Positions 43,498-52,913 of a stretch of 64,000 bases of DNA are shown here, piece by piece. The DNA is from Rossellomorea aquimaris (GTDB taxonomy: Bacteria > Bacillota > Bacilli > Bacillales > Bacillaceae_B), in NCBI RefSeq assembly GCF_020171925.1, contig NZ_JAIVAR010000001.1, positions 558,001 through 622,000 of the forward strand, written 5' to 3'. A program made the position numbers and the translations under genes. The notes beneath the pieces were generated by a model. It did not search any database. It was not told where the DNA came from and worked only from the letters and a program-made list of their open reading frames with translations. Every line of letters begins with the position of its first letter. Within the stretch, counting starts at the first letter, position 1.

Positions 43498-43606
43498 GCT
43501 GATGATTTCCTTACAAGACTTCCCTTTCCGAGCGTAGCCCGTGAGTCTCCTCATCACTTCGTCTACCCGAGGATAGCGAGCACCTGGAGCGCAAATCAAC
43601 CACTGC
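43498..43606 (-). repeat. Degenerate copy of a Bacillus-type palindromic intergenic repeat
   Basis: In reverse orientation this stretch aligns with the copies at 49412-49591 and 62388-62517. Shared blocks are GATGATTTCC, AAGACTTCCCTTTCCG, GTAGCCCGTGAGTCTCCTC and CAAATCAAC. It has lost the CTCCTGCGGG arm. The open frame read across it is not a gene. Confidence 0.7.
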
Positions 43607-43689
43607 TTACGCATTCTAAAGCAACAATGTTTACGAAAGCAGCCAAATAAAAAAAAGAACCAATCAGATGATTGATTCTTTTTGACCGA

Positions 43690-43905
43690 TCAGGAAGATT
43701 TCATTGTAGGATGAGGGTTATCCACTACTTGCAGCACTTTGGTGGACTTCTCCATGTCAGAATTGCAAAGCGGGCATTTAGGGGAATCTTCACTCTTGAA
43801 ATTATCCCGCATCCAGCCTTTACATTCTTCGGAAGAACAAGCCCAAATTTCTGTTTCCTCAGTTTTTATTTCTTCTTCAACTTGATTTCGACGTCCAAAA
43901 GCCAT
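43690..43905 (-). CDS. ydjO: Cold-inducible YdjO-like protein
   Basis: 71 residues. Two CxxC-type pairs form a zinc-ribbon-like core: WACSSEECKGWMRDNF and SPKCPLCNSDM. The order WxC..E.C.GW.R.NF....P.CPLC matches YdjO of B. subtilis, listed as cold-inducible. Function is unknown. ATG follows AAAGGAGG. A promoter at 44048 gives a leader of roughly 135 bases, which is long for such a small gene and fits cold-shock-type control. Confidence 0.88.
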   Translation of the reverse strand: MAFGRRNQVEEEIKTEETEIWACSSEECKGWMRDNFKSEDSPKCPLCNSDMEKSTKVLQVVDNPHPTMKSS

Positions 43906-44045
43906 TGAATGTCCTCCTTTAAGATAAGCAGGATTTCCATGCCAGGCACGAAAAAACTGATTGTGGTAGTGTTGCTCACCAAGTATATAAGTGATTATCG
44001 GATTGAATATTGGATGTAATGTAAGTACAATTGCTGTGACTTATT

Positions 44046-44057
44046 CCATTATACCAT
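44046..44057 (-). promoter_or_regulatory. Extended -10 promoter of ydjO
   Basis: Minus-strand TATGGTATAAT (TGn extension plus TATAAT, -10 at 44053-44048). No consensus -35 is needed for such promoters. The predicted leader is about 135 bases. The rest of the 43906-44391 gap holds no convincing gene. Confidence 0.5.
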
Positions 44058-44391
44058 ACTTGCCATCATAATAGTAGAAAAAGCCGCCGGGCAGTCAACG
44101 TCCTGCCACATGTCAAGATTGATTTTTCTTCTTTGTACCAGAGGAATCAGCTTGTGTGCCACCCTTCCGTTCCATCTCAGTCGAATATTGACTCTCCACG
44201 TAAGGTGAACGTTATGTAGCCTTGGATGGGTCTTCTTTCTTCCTACTTATCAAGCCTCACATCCATCTCTATCTTTCCCATCATTGGATTGGTTTATGTA
44301 CCATTTTCTTCATCTTTCATTACAGGAGTCATGAGTAAGAATAAAATTCTGAGGGATTCTAATAGTAAATCTTTACATAGGGTGATGAGAC

Positions 44392-45906
44392 GTGTCCAGA
44401 CGCACGAAAGCAGCTGAACATAAAGACCACAAGGCTGCTCATAGCTTCGAAATAGAAGGCTTCAAACAAGAGATTCTATCTCATATAGGCAGAAGCGATG
44501 ATTTGATTTTCAGGATCGTGACATCACATAACCAGCATATACTCATCCTTTTTTTCGAAGACCTGGTTGATGCCAGGGTATTGAATGAATGTATCGTAAG
44601 GCCACTTGAACAGATGCCGGAAGAGTTCGATGCTGAAACTATCTCCAATAAGGTGCAAATCGCCGGCATCACAAGGACCAATCAACTCATTGAGGTCGTC
44701 GACCAATTGGTGGATGGAGCGGCTTATGTTTTCAAAGAGTTTGATACCTATGGCATTCTTTGTGATATCGAGGACAAAGGGAGCCGGGAACCGGAGAAGG
44801 CTGAAACAGAGTCTCTCGTCTTCGGACCAAAGATCTCTTTCACTGAGTCGATCTCCAAAAATTTGAATCTGGTCAGATCGAACATCAGTGATCCCAACCT
44901 GTGTGTAGAAACATTCATGATTGGCTCGCGTTCGAAGAGAAAGGTACAGCTTGTATATATCCAAGACATTGCCGATGAAGAAAATGTCAATACGTTCAGA
45001 CAAAGGATCAATGATCTTGACGTTGACAGCATCATCGACTCGACCGTTCTTTCTCAGCTAATCGAGGATGATTCATGGACAGTCTTCCCGCAACTCATGA
45101 CAACGGAGCTGCCTGACCGGCTGACTGTTTCCCTCCTACATGGAAAAGTCGGCCTGCTCGTGGACAGAAGTCCGACCGTTATCATCGCACCTTCCACCTT
45201 TATGAATTTCTTTGAATCGACAGAAGATATTTATATGAGATGGAATATGGGAACATTCTTGCGCATCATCCGGTTCATCGCCATTTTCTTCTCTGTGTTA
45301 TTGACCCCTGCTTACGTGGCAGTACTCACCTATCATTATGAGGTGATTCCTTCGGCGTTATTGGTTTCTTTAGGTCAGTCCCGCTCGAATGTCCCGTTTC
45401 CCCCTGTCTTTGAAGCGTTCCTACTGGAATTTGTCATTGAATTATTACGAGAGGCAGGCGCGCGTCTCCCGACAAAAGTTGGTCAGACGATGGGAATCGT
45501 CGGGGGTATCGTCATTGGACAGGCAGCGGTGGATGCAGGTTTCACCAGCAATATCCTGATCATTATCATCGCCATCAGCGCCTTGGGTTCCTTCACGGCA
45601 CCTAGCTATGCAATCGGTACCGCTGTCAGGATGATCCGTTTTCCCATTATCTTGATGGCTGGACTGTATGGTGGAGTGGGAATCATGTTCTGCTTTTGCT
45701 TTATGATCATCCATTTATTGAAAGTCACGACCCTCGGCCGCCCTTATTTGAGTCCGATCTACCCATTCCGGTTTGCTGACTGGAAGTATAGTCTGTTCCG
45801 GAGTCCCTATCAATACTTGGTGAATCGTCCAGTTTCCAATCGCCCAGGAGATGCTTCTCGTATCCCGAAAAACAAGGCGAAAAAGAAGAAAGAAGTTGAT
45901 GAATGA
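44392..45906 (+). CDS. Spore germinant receptor A subunit (GerA/GerKA family)
   Basis: 504 residues from GTG at 44392. A hydrophilic N-terminal domain (about 1-250; TFMIGSRSKRKVQLVYI, LPDRLTVSLLHGKVGLLVDRSP, TEDIYMRW) is followed by about five membrane helices. Conserved features include PPVFEAFLLEFVIELLREAG, ARLPTKVGQTMGIVGGIVIG and PSYAIGTAVRMIRFP. It forms, with the next two gene products, an inner-spore-membrane receptor that triggers germination by nutrients. The ligand cannot be told from sequence. The operon should be forespore (sigma-G) expressed. Confidence 0.95.
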   Translation: MSRRTKAAEHKDHKAAHSFEIEGFKQEILSHIGRSDDLIFRIVTSHNQHILILFFEDLVDARVLNECIVRPLEQMPEEFDAETISNKVQIAGITRTNQLIEVVDQLVDGAAYVFKEFDTYGILCDIEDKGSREPEKAETESLVFGPKISFTESISKNLNLVRSNISDPNLCVETFMIGSRSKRKVQLVYIQDIADEENVNTFRQRINDLDVDSIIDSTVLSQLIEDDSWTVFPQLMTTELPDRLTVSLLHGKVGLLVDRSPTVIIAPSTFMNFFESTEDIYMRWNMGTFLRIIRFIAIFFSVLLTPAYVAVLTYHYEVIPSALLVSLGQSRSNVPFPPVFEAFLLEFVIELLREAGARLPTKVGQTMGIVGGIVIGQAAVDAGFTSNILIIIIAISALGSFTAPSYAIGTAVRMIRFPIILMAGLYGGVGIMFCFCFMIIHLLKVTTLGRPYLSPIYPFRFADWKYSLFRSPYQYLVNRPVSNRPGDASRIPKNKAKKKKEVDE

Positions 45907-45958
45907 TGTTTATCATTTATACAAGTTGGATTTCACCTTAAGAAAAAGGACGTGAAGC

Positions 45959-47068
45959 ATGAAGATTAATCCTGAACCACAAAGAACTCTCTTATTCAAT
46001 GCTTTTTTGGTTGCATTTATCATCCATACTGCACAGATTGGTGTCGGCATCGCAGGTGTACCGAGAGTGGCCTTCATGGAAGTCAAACAAGACGCATGGA
46101 TAACCATGATTTTATCAGGTTTTGTGGTTTCGATTGTCATTTTCTTCATGACCAAATTGCTTTCGGTTTATGCAGGTGCCGACCTGTTCGGAATTCAGTT
46201 CGATGTGTACGGGAGATGGATCAGTACGTTTCTGAATTCTATTTACATCCTTTATTTCTTGCTTGTTACTTATGTGATCATGATGAATTACACAGAGATG
46301 GTACAAGCATGGATCTTCCCGAAAATGCCGACTTGGCTGCTCGTTACATTTTTAGTCTTACTGACTGGCTATGCCGTATTGGGAGGAATCAGGGTGGTTG
46401 TGGGAGTCACATTCATCGGGATCCTATTGACGATGTGGATTGTCTTCATGATCTACGCTCCGTTAAAATACCTGGACATCAACCATCTGCAACCTGTATT
46501 TACGGCTTCATGGAAGGAGCATGCGATGGGGATTTATAAGGTAAGCTTCTCACTAATTGGATTTGAATTATTGATGATCATCTATCCTTATGTTAAAGAG
46601 AAAAAGAATGTGTTGAAGTATTCATTGATCGGTACGTGGTACAGTACGTTCTTATTCGCCTTGGTCACTGCTGTGAGTGTTGGATTTTTCTCCGAAGAAT
46701 CACTATTAAAGACGATCTGGCCGGTTCTTTCGATGTTTAAAATCGTCAGAATCCCTAATCTTGAGCGGTTTGAGTTTATTGCTGTCTCGTTTTGGATGCT
46801 CGTCATACTCCCAAATTTATGCATTTATTTTTGGGCGGCAACACGTGGGGTGAAACGGGTTTTCAACCTGTCGCAGAAACGGACGATTTTTTTCTTTGGA
46901 CTCGTCTTGATTGCTGGGAGCTTCTTCATAGAAGATCGTTTGACGATGGATCTCTTTACTGAAAAAGCCGGTAGTGTCAGTTTTATCCTGTCGTTTGTAT
47001 ACCCTGTAATCTTGTTTTTGATTATAAAACTCAAGCATTCGATAACTGGAAAAGGAGCAAAGGGATGA
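45959..47068 (+). CDS. Spore germinant receptor B subunit (GerB/GerAB permease-like)
   Basis: 369 residues with ten membrane helices of the amino-acid permease (APC) type. Family features include ALFVAFIIHTAQIGVGIAG-like start (FLVAFIIHTAQIGVGIAGVP), DAWITMILSG, and the last helices with YPVILFLIIKLK. The B subunit binds germinants. The gene ends four bases into gerC (ATGA overlap), showing coupling. Spacing from the A gene is 52 bases, with GGACGTG upstream of the start. Confidence 0.94.
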   Translation: MKINPEPQRTLLFNAFLVAFIIHTAQIGVGIAGVPRVAFMEVKQDAWITMILSGFVVSIVIFFMTKLLSVYAGADLFGIQFDVYGRWISTFLNSIYILYFLLVTYVIMMNYTEMVQAWIFPKMPTWLLVTFLVLLTGYAVLGGIRVVVGVTFIGILLTMWIVFMIYAPLKYLDINHLQPVFTASWKEHAMGIYKVSFSLIGFELLMIIYPYVKEKKNVLKYSLIGTWYSTFLFALVTAVSVGFFSEESLLKTIWPVLSMFKIVRIPNLERFEFIAVSFWMLVILPNLCIYFWAATRGVKRVFNLSQKRTIFFFGLVLIAGSFFIEDRLTMDLFTEKAGSVSFILSFVYPVILFLIIKLKHSITGKGAKG

Positions 47069-48219
47069 AAAAACTTTACCTGGTCGGTATGATTCTCACT
47101 ACCATTGCTCTATGTGGCTGTGTCGAGAAAAAATATTTGGAGAAGCTCGGGCTGATCACTGCTGTGGGTTATGATCAACATGATGATGAGGAAATCAAGG
47201 GTACCATTGTACTTTACCAATTCAATCCGGACATGCAAGATGTTGAAAAGATCCTCGTAAGTACTGCCAATACTTCAAAAGGCATAAGGATGTCACAGAA
47301 CTTCGATACTGATCATCAGCTCGTTTCCGGACAATTGAGGATCGCCGTCTATGGAAGGGATCTGGCCATGAAAGGAATTTCACATCTCGTCGATACACTC
47401 GAAAGGGACTCGTCCATTGGAAATATGGTCTATTTGGCAGTGGCTGATACCACCGCGGAAGATATCCTTACATACCAAATGATTGAGAAGCATTCCAATA
47501 GGGGTACCTACTTATACAATCTTGTCAAACAGAATGTGGAAAATGAGCTCATGATAGCCCCCACCCTGCAGGAGTTCATCACTGACTATGGCAGTGTAGG
47601 GAAAGATCCGATCCTTCCCCTGCTCTCATCTTCGGACAGGACATTGGGAATCGAGGGGTTTGCCATCTTTCACAAAGATCAGTTCGTTATGGAAATCGAC
47701 AAAAGGGATATGTTCTATATCCGCTCACTCATCGAAGATTATCATTCAGCAGGAAGCCTGGAAGTCAAATTGCCGATGGAACCATTTCGGAATCATCTTC
47801 CAGAAGGACACGGGTCCAGTCGCGAAAAGACAGACGATGAAAAAAGACTTTATCTTGTTCTCGACAGCATCAAATCCAACCATGAAATCAAGGCTAGCAA
47901 AGATGATGCACCGAAATTCACGATCAGACTTGATATTGATGCCAGACTACATGAAATAACTGAAAAATTGAAGCTCTCGGACCCTGAAACCCTCAAACTG
48001 GTTGAAAAAGAGACAGAGAAGTATATTAAAAAAAACGTCATGAAAAATATAAAGAGTCTTCAGGAGAACGTGGTAGATCCGGTAGGTTTCGGGATGGAAT
48101 ATCGTACACGTAGGAATCATGAATCTCTTACGCAGCAAGAATGGGATCGCCTTTATCCCGACGCATCATTTGATGTTACGGTTCATTTTAATTTGATCCG
48201 GACAGGTGTCACCGACTGA
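47065..48219 (+). CDS. Spore germinant receptor C subunit (GerC lipoprotein)
   Basis: 384 residues. A lipoprotein signal (LVGMILTTIALCGC) with lipid-carrying cysteine precedes the Ger(x)C domains: KKYLEKLGLITAVGYDQ, LVSGQLRIAVYGRDLA, and a C-terminal domain with SDPETLKLVEKETEKYIKKN and DPVGFG. It anchors on the spore inner membrane as the third receptor subunit. ATG overlaps the gerB stop. Confidence 0.94.
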   Translation: MKKLYLVGMILTTIALCGCVEKKYLEKLGLITAVGYDQHDDEEIKGTIVLYQFNPDMQDVEKILVSTANTSKGIRMSQNFDTDHQLVSGQLRIAVYGRDLAMKGISHLVDTLERDSSIGNMVYLAVADTTAEDILTYQMIEKHSNRGTYLYNLVKQNVENELMIAPTLQEFITDYGSVGKDPILPLLSSSDRTLGIEGFAIFHKDQFVMEIDKRDMFYIRSLIEDYHSAGSLEVKLPMEPFRNHLPEGHGSSREKTDDEKRLYLVLDSIKSNHEIKASKDDAPKFTIRLDIDARLHEITEKLKLSDPETLKLVEKETEKYIKKNVMKNIKSLQENVVDPVGFGMEYRTRRNHESLTQQEWDRLYPDASFDVTVHFNLIRTGVTD

Positions 48220-48225
48220 ATAAAG

Positions 48226-48258
48226 AAAAAGGAATGCCATCATCCCGGCATTCCTTTA
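48226..48258. terminator. Bidirectional terminator (ger operon / DUF1033 gene)
   Basis: AAAGGAATGCC / GGCATTCCTTT stem between convergent genes, A-rich left and T-rich right. Confidence 0.88.
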
Positions 48259-48603
48259 ATCCTGTTCCAATAATTGAATAACATGCTTCTTTGTTTGTTC
48301 ATTGATTGCCATTGGCTGATTTTGTTCAAATAATAGTATGCCGTGGTAAACTTGGACATCATCGTCACAAGCCTCGCAAAACTCTATTTCTTCGGGATTC
48401 CAGAAGGCGATGGAATTAAAAGTCTTACTTTTACTCTTTGGCCATTGTTCCTTCAATCTGTCAATTTCCGATAGATATTTAGTAATGGCACTTTCACGAT
48501 CTTGAAAATCCCATTCTTTCACAATATCCTCTTTCCATCCGTCGAAGAACCACCATGGTTCTGCATCGCTTCTTGTCAGTATCACTTTCCATGTGTTTTC
48601 CAT
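48256..48603 (-). CDS. DUF1033 family protein
   Basis: 115 residues, hydrophilic. WKVILTRSDAEPWWFFDGWKEDI near the start is the DUF1033 signature (an EPWWFF-x-x-W core), followed by a charged helix and NSIAFWNPEEIEFCEACDDDVQVYHGI. Function is unknown; members occur in Bacillus and lactic acid bacteria. No clear operon partner. Confidence 0.83.
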   Translation of the reverse strand: MENTWKVILTRSDAEPWWFFDGWKEDIVKEWDFQDRESAITKYLSEIDRLKEQWPKSKSKTFNSIAFWNPEEIEFCEACDDDVQVYHGILLFEQNQPMAINEQTKKHVIQLLEQD

Positions 48604-48836
48604 TGTGAATCCTCCTTGCTCTTACACAGATTGTACAGGATTGAGATGAGAATTCAAGCCGAACGATTTGTAGGGAAAAGTGACGTGGTCACTCATGCAT
48701 ATATGAACAACTTCCGTATTGGAATCACTTGAATCCCCTCTACAACATGAGAAGGTCATTTTGTAGACAAGTTCATCCCCTCTGGAGCATATCCATATAT
48801 CATGGACTTAATACAATGTGCTGAGGGGGAGAAACG

Positions 48837-49283
48837 ATGAAATTACTCGTACTGAAGAAATCTTCGATCATTGCGATATTCTTTACGATTCTGATCATTG
48901 GCATTGGATCACTCTGGGCTTACAAAACCCAACACTCCTATCCCACTGTCTCTTTAGGTGAAGCACCGGAAACGATTGAGCTGGTGACAGGGGAATTTAA
49001 GACCAAGACGGCAGATGGGAAGGAAATCGAATCGTACCGCTGGGACCCCGGGACAATCGTGGTTGAAAAGGATAAGAAAGTTCAACTTGTGATTCATGGT
49101 GTCAATGGGGATGCCCATCCGTTCCACATTGAAGGTACGAATATAAAAGGAACCGTGAAGAAAGGAAAAGCAACGGTCGTCAATGTTACGTTCACAAAAG
49201 AAGGAACCTACCGGCTAATCTGCGAGACACACGCTACAATGGAAAACAACGGGCCCATGATCGCCTATATTGTCGTGGATTAG
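48837..49283 (+). CDS. Membrane-anchored cupredoxin-domain protein
   Basis: 148 residues. One N-terminal membrane helix (about 11-29) anchors an extracellular cupredoxin domain (about 40-148). Candidate copper ligands are the histidines in NGDAHPFHIEG and Cys-His-Met in CETHATMENNGPM, the order found in type 1 or related copper sites. Such proteins carry electrons or buffer copper near respiratory oxidases. ATG follows GAGGGGG. It stands alone, with a terminator at 49323. Confidence 0.87.
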   Translation: MKLLVLKKSSIIAIFFTILIIGIGSLWAYKTQHSYPTVSLGEAPETIELVTGEFKTKTADGKEIESYRWDPGTIVVEKDKKVQLVIHGVNGDAHPFHIEGTNIKGTVKKGKATVVNVTFTKEGTYRLICETHATMENNGPMIAYIVVD

Positions 49284-49322
49284 ATGGAAAGAGCCTGAGA
49301 CAAAAGTGTTTCAGTCAAAGTA

Positions 49323-49373
49323 AAACCCGAACGATTTTGTCTATTTAAAGGCAAATTCGTTCGGGCTTTTAAT
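49323..49373 (+). terminator. Terminator of the cupredoxin gene
   Basis: AAACCCGAACGATTTTGTC pairs with GGCAAATTCGTTCGGGCTTT with few mismatches; TTTTAAT follows. Confidence 0.8.
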
Positions 49374-49411
49374 TATTTGAATAACTGTACGATTAGATTT
49401 TACCTCTGTCT

Positions 49412-49591
49412 AGCGGTTGATTGGAATGCAAGACGAAGACTCCTGCGGGAGCAGCGAGTTAGGTGGTACATGTCCAGCTCTCGAGCCTCTGAGCAAGCCG
49501 CTTCCGCTTTTCTAACCCGCAGGAGCGAATGCGACGAGGAGGCTCGCCAACCGCCCGCGGAAAGCGAAGTCTTGCACGGAAATCATTAGCG
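49412..49591 (+). repeat. Palindromic intergenic repeat, copy 2 (long form)
   Basis: Outer arms GCAAGACGAAGACTCCTGCGGG and CCCGCGGAAAGCGAAGTCTTGC (shown split as GCAAGACGAAGACTCCTGCG and CCGCGGAAAGCGAAGTCTTG). An inner CGACGAGGAGGCTCGCC segment is shared with copy 3. This copy has about 40 extra bases in its centre. The frames read through it are not genes. Confidence 0.8.
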
Positions 49592-49669
49592 TTAATAACT
49601 GAAACTGATATTGTTCGCCTTTTGTTTATTGAGTTTTTAGTTATGTCCCAGTCTCTTTTTTACAAGCAA

Positions 49670-50857
49670 TCATTCACTGAGAGAATCTTGTTCATTCTGT
49701 CTGAACATCGAGATCCCCGCAATCACGAGGATGATCATATAAAGGAAGACGGGGTAAAATAATTCAGGGTCCGTCCACTTCCCTTCGTCCATCCCATTAC
49801 TCGTAGCGAGGACGTCATGCTCGCCGACCCCAGTAGAGCGGGAAGGTTCTAGCTGAGTTGAAGCAATCTCTTCATGTTCACCATCATAGATCGTAAGCAG
49901 GCCATGATCATTGACCTCCTCTACCACTTCTTCATTCATTCGCTTTGTATAATGAAAATCAGCAGGTAGTTCATACGACTTACTGTGTGCCTGGAATGAG
50001 CTGTCCTTTGAGACGTAGCTGCGGGTAAAGTGTTGTAATCCATAGTCCAAAAGTGACTTTGTATCTGAATAGATTGCCCGTTTGCTCTGTGCATCCATTG
50101 TAACGGCAACAACCGATAAGTCATCATTCTCCGCCGAAGTCACGAGTGTATGATTGGCTTCCGGAACAAAGCCATTCTTACCTCCGTTCACTTCGGGGTA
50201 AGGTAATTCCCCCTTCACCATTTTATGATGGTTGTACAGGGTCGTCTTCCATCCTTCCGACTTCCAATCGACAGAATCTATATCAAATAGAGCTTTGAAT
50301 GTGTCATTCTTAAGAGCGTAGCTTGTGATTTTCGCCATATCATAAGCAGTCGTATAATGGTCCTCATCATACAACCCGTGAGGATTCACAAAGTGGGTGT
50401 CCTTTACACCGACTTCTTCCTTTAAGAAAACATTCAATTTTTTCATGAATCCTTCAACGGATCCCTCCGTATGTTCTGCTATTGCCACTGCTGCATCATT
50501 CCCGGAGTTCACCATCATCCCCTCCATCAACTGTCGCATGGAAATGGATTCACCAGGTAACAGGTAAACCGTCGACCCTTCTGTATCGGCAGCCCTGGTG
50601 CTCACGGTGACCTTGTCATCCAAGCCGGTGTGTTCTAGTGCATAAATGGCTGTCGCAATCTTCGTGATACTTGCAGGGTTCATCTTTTTATGTGCACCCT
50701 TTGCATAGAGGATACTTCCAGTACCTGAATCCAATAACACGGCCGTTCTACTGAAAAGATGATCCGGTTTGTCGGTTGAATTCGTTTCCGCTGAAGATGT
50801 AATGGGCGATAAGACCCATGAAACCAGCAGGAGAATCAGCATAATCTGTTTTTTCAT
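49670..50857 (-). CDS. D-alanyl-D-alanine carboxypeptidase (S11/PBP5-type, DacF-like)
   Basis: 395 residues from ATG at 50857. A signal peptide (KKQIMLILLLVSWVLSPITSSAE) leads to a serine peptidase S11 domain. Its motifs are SITK (SxxK), SGN, and KNG in GGKNGFVPEA, where KTG is usual. A PBP5-type beta domain and then a C-terminal hydrophobic helix (YPVFLYMIILVIAGISMF) follow; most PBP5 enzymes instead end in an amphipathic helix. It trims D-Ala from peptidoglycan stem peptides. DacF/DacB-like by length; a sporulation role is possible. Confidence 0.9.
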   Translation of the reverse strand: MKKQIMLILLLVSWVLSPITSSAETNSTDKPDHLFSRTAVLLDSGTGSILYAKGAHKKMNPASITKIATAIYALEHTGLDDKVTVSTRAADTEGSTVYLLPGESISMRQLMEGMMVNSGNDAAVAIAEHTEGSVEGFMKKLNVFLKEEVGVKDTHFVNPHGLYDEDHYTTAYDMAKITSYALKNDTFKALFDIDSVDWKSEGWKTTLYNHHKMVKGELPYPEVNGGKNGFVPEANHTLVTSAENDDLSVVAVTMDAQSKRAIYSDTKSLLDYGLQHFTRSYVSKDSSFQAHSKSYELPADFHYTKRMNEEVVEEVNDHGLLTIYDGEHEEIASTQLEPSRSTGVGEHDVLATSNGMDEGKWTDPELFYPVFLYMIILVIAGISMFRQNEQDSLSE

Positions 50858-51108
50858 CTGTCCACACACCTGTCTCGTCAATCTACTAAATCATTCTAAC
50901 AAAAATAACGATTTCTTAATCACGAAATAGGCAATTGTTATAAATTTGAAAGAATGCAGTAAATTTCTTACAGATTTTCTCTATTATGATCAACAGGGAC
51001 CTTATAACCATCCCATGTGTTCTGTTACAATAAGGGTAACTTCCATGAAACTTTCTTGCTGTCAGGAACGTATGAAAGGTAAGGCATTCTATTAAGGGGT
51101 AGATGAAT

Positions 51109-51738
51109 ATGAACACCTTTTTACAATTTATTTTAAGAAGTGTGATTTCCGTCTCAATCGGAAGCGCCAGTTTTGTCGTATACTTACTTTCATTTGAATT
51201 GAGTTTTCCCCTCTCGTTGTTATCCGCTGCCGCCACCGGTATTGCGATCTTTTACACAATCAAGGGTGCTCAAAAGGGGATCTGGCTGAACAAAAAAGGG
51301 CTGAATCGAAAGGAATATCGTTATATTAGCAAGAATCTAAAAGAGGCAAGGGAAAAAGTGAAAAGACTACAAAAGCAGCAATTAAAGGTCCGTTCATTAG
51401 GTGCCTTTAAACAGATCCTGGAGATCAACCGGCTGAGCAGGAGGATTTTCCAATTGGTCAATAAGGATCCCAAACGCTATTATCGAGCGGAATCATTCTT
51501 CTACTATCATCTTGATTCAGTAGTCGAGTTGACCGAGAAGTACACCTTCCTGGCAGCACAGCCTGGAAAAAGCAAAGAAACGTTCCTTTCCCTGCAACAG
51601 ACCCGATCCACATTGGATGAATTAATCGATACATTGGAGAAAGATTTACAGCTGGTCTTGGCCGATGATATGGATCATCTGAATATGGAATTGACTTTTG
51701 CACATAAACATCTTTCACATCATAAAGATCTTAAATAG
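51109..51738 (+). CDS. xpaC: XpaC-like 5-bromo-4-chloroindolyl phosphate hydrolysis protein
   Basis: 209 residues from the second in-frame ATG (9 bases after AAGGGG). Two N-terminal membrane helices (about 5-22 and 28-45) precede a basic helical domain with [45 protein letters not shown]. This matches XpaC proteins, first noted for indoxyl phosphate hydrolysis, though the true function is unclear. The partner telA gene follows 14 bases later, the same arrangement as xpaC-yaaN in B. subtilis. Confidence 0.9.
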   Translation: MNTFLQFILRSVISVSIGSASFVVYLLSFELSFPLSLLSAAATGIAIFYTIKGAQKGIWLNKKGLNRKEYRYISKNLKEAREKVKRLQKQQLKVRSLGAFKQILEINRLSRRIFQLVNKDPKRYYRAESFFYYHLDSVVELTEKYTFLAAQPGKSKETFLSLQQTRSTLDELIDTLEKDLQLVLADDMDHLNMELTFAHKHLSHHKDLK

Positions 51739-51752
51739 TTGGAGGTTATATC

Positions 51753-52886
51753 ATGGAACAACGTCATGAACTAAATGAATTGGATCAACTCCTAGCAGAC
51801 CCTTTTAGGGAACAAACAGGAAATGCTGCACAAACCACCCCCCAGCTTCTGGACCGACTACCGAAAGAACAGCAAGAAAAGGCGAGGCAGCTCGCAGAAC
51901 AAATTAATTATAAGGACTATGAAGCGATTCTGAAATATGGCTCCGCTGCGCAGAATCAGTTATCGAATTTCTCTCATTCCATGCTGGAACATGTTCAGAA
52001 GAGGGATATCGGGCCAATCGGGGATGTGCTCTCCGACTTGATGAAGAAGCTTGAACAAATGAACCCTGATGATTTGAACGCCAAACAGAAGGGAGTGTTC
52101 AAGAAACTATTCAGGAAAGTCTCTTCATCCCTGCAGGAAGTCCTGTCTAAATATCAGAAGATCGGATCACAGATCGACCGTATCTCTGTCCGTCTTGAGC
52201 ATTCACAAAGGACATTGTTGGATGACAATCGACTCTTGGAAACTCTTTATGACAAAAATAAGGACTACTTCCAGGCTCTGAATATCTATATCGCTGCAGC
52301 CGAATTAAAACGGGATGAAATTCAGAACTCCCTACTTCCCTCTCTCCGTCGGAAAGCGGAAGAATCCGGGGATGAGCTGATTTTTCAAGAGGTCAATGAT
52401 ACCATGCAGTTCCTTGACAGGCTAGAAAAGCGTATTCACGACCTTAAGCTGAGCAGGCAAATGACCATCCAGTCAGCTCCACAAATCAGATTGATTCAAA
52501 ATACCAATCAAGCATTGGCTGAAAAGATCCAGGCATCCATCTTGACGGCGATCCCGTTATGGAAGAATCAAATTGCCATCGCCCTCACCCTGTTGAATCA
52601 GCAGAAAGCAGTCAATGCACAAAAGCAGGTATCCCGAACCACCAATGAGCTGTTGTTGAAGAACTCGGAAATGCTGAAAACGAACAGTATTGAAACGGCC
52701 CGTGAAAATGAGCGGGGAATAATCGATGTGGAAACGCTCAAGAAAACGCAGGAAAACCTGATCGCTACCATCGAGGAGACGTTGACCATCCAGGCAGAGG
52801 GACGGCAGAAACGCCTTCAGGCCGAGCAGGAAATGGTGGTCATGGAAAACGAGTTAAAACAGAAATTGATCGAGATGAAACAATAA
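51753..52886 (+). CDS. yaaN: TelA/YaaN-family toxic anion resistance protein
   Basis: 377 residues, largely helical and coiled, without membrane segments. TelA features: [25 protein letters not shown], the [30 protein letters not shown] box (shown here as [18 protein letters not shown]), and [20 protein letters not shown] followed by [10 protein letters not shown]. The family is linked to tellurite and other stress resistance by an unknown mechanism. It is co-transcribed with xpaC. ATG follows TTGGAGG. Confidence 0.93.
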   Translation: MEQRHELNELDQLLADPFREQTGNAAQTTPQLLDRLPKEQQEKARQLAEQINYKDYEAILKYGSAAQNQLSNFSHSMLEHVQKRDIGPIGDVLSDLMKKLEQMNPDDLNAKQKGVFKKLFRKVSSSLQEVLSKYQKIGSQIDRISVRLEHSQRTLLDDNRLLETLYDKNKDYFQALNIYIAAAELKRDEIQNSLLPSLRRKAEESGDELIFQEVNDTMQFLDRLEKRIHDLKLSRQMTIQSAPQIRLIQNTNQALAEKIQASILTAIPLWKNQIAIALTLLNQQKAVNAQKQVSRTTNELLLKNSEMLKTNSIETARENERGIIDVETLKKTQENLIATIEETLTIQAEGRQKRLQAEQEMVVMENELKQKLIEMKQ

Positions 52887-52913
52887 AGAGGCGCATGGTG
52901 CGCCTCTTTATTG
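52884..52913. terminator. Bidirectional terminator (telA / antiporter)
   Basis: AAAGAGGCGC-ATG-GTGCGCCTCTTT stem between convergent genes. Confidence 0.85.

Noticed and set aside
43372..43614. 80-codon minus-strand frame
   Set aside because: It reads through the decayed intergenic repeat copy; the apparent protein is an artefact of that element.
44226..44417. 63-codon frame ahead of the germination operon
   Set aside because: No ribosome site at the start and it overlaps the GTG start of the A subunit gene; the region is better read as promoter.
44524..45003. 159-codon frame antisense to the germinant receptor A gene
   Set aside because: Shadow of the real gene; no ribosome site and no recognisable domain.
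49377..49762. Two overlapping plus-strand frames (70 and 77 codons)
   Set aside because: They cover the palindromic repeat and the end of the carboxypeptidase gene; no ribosome site supports them.
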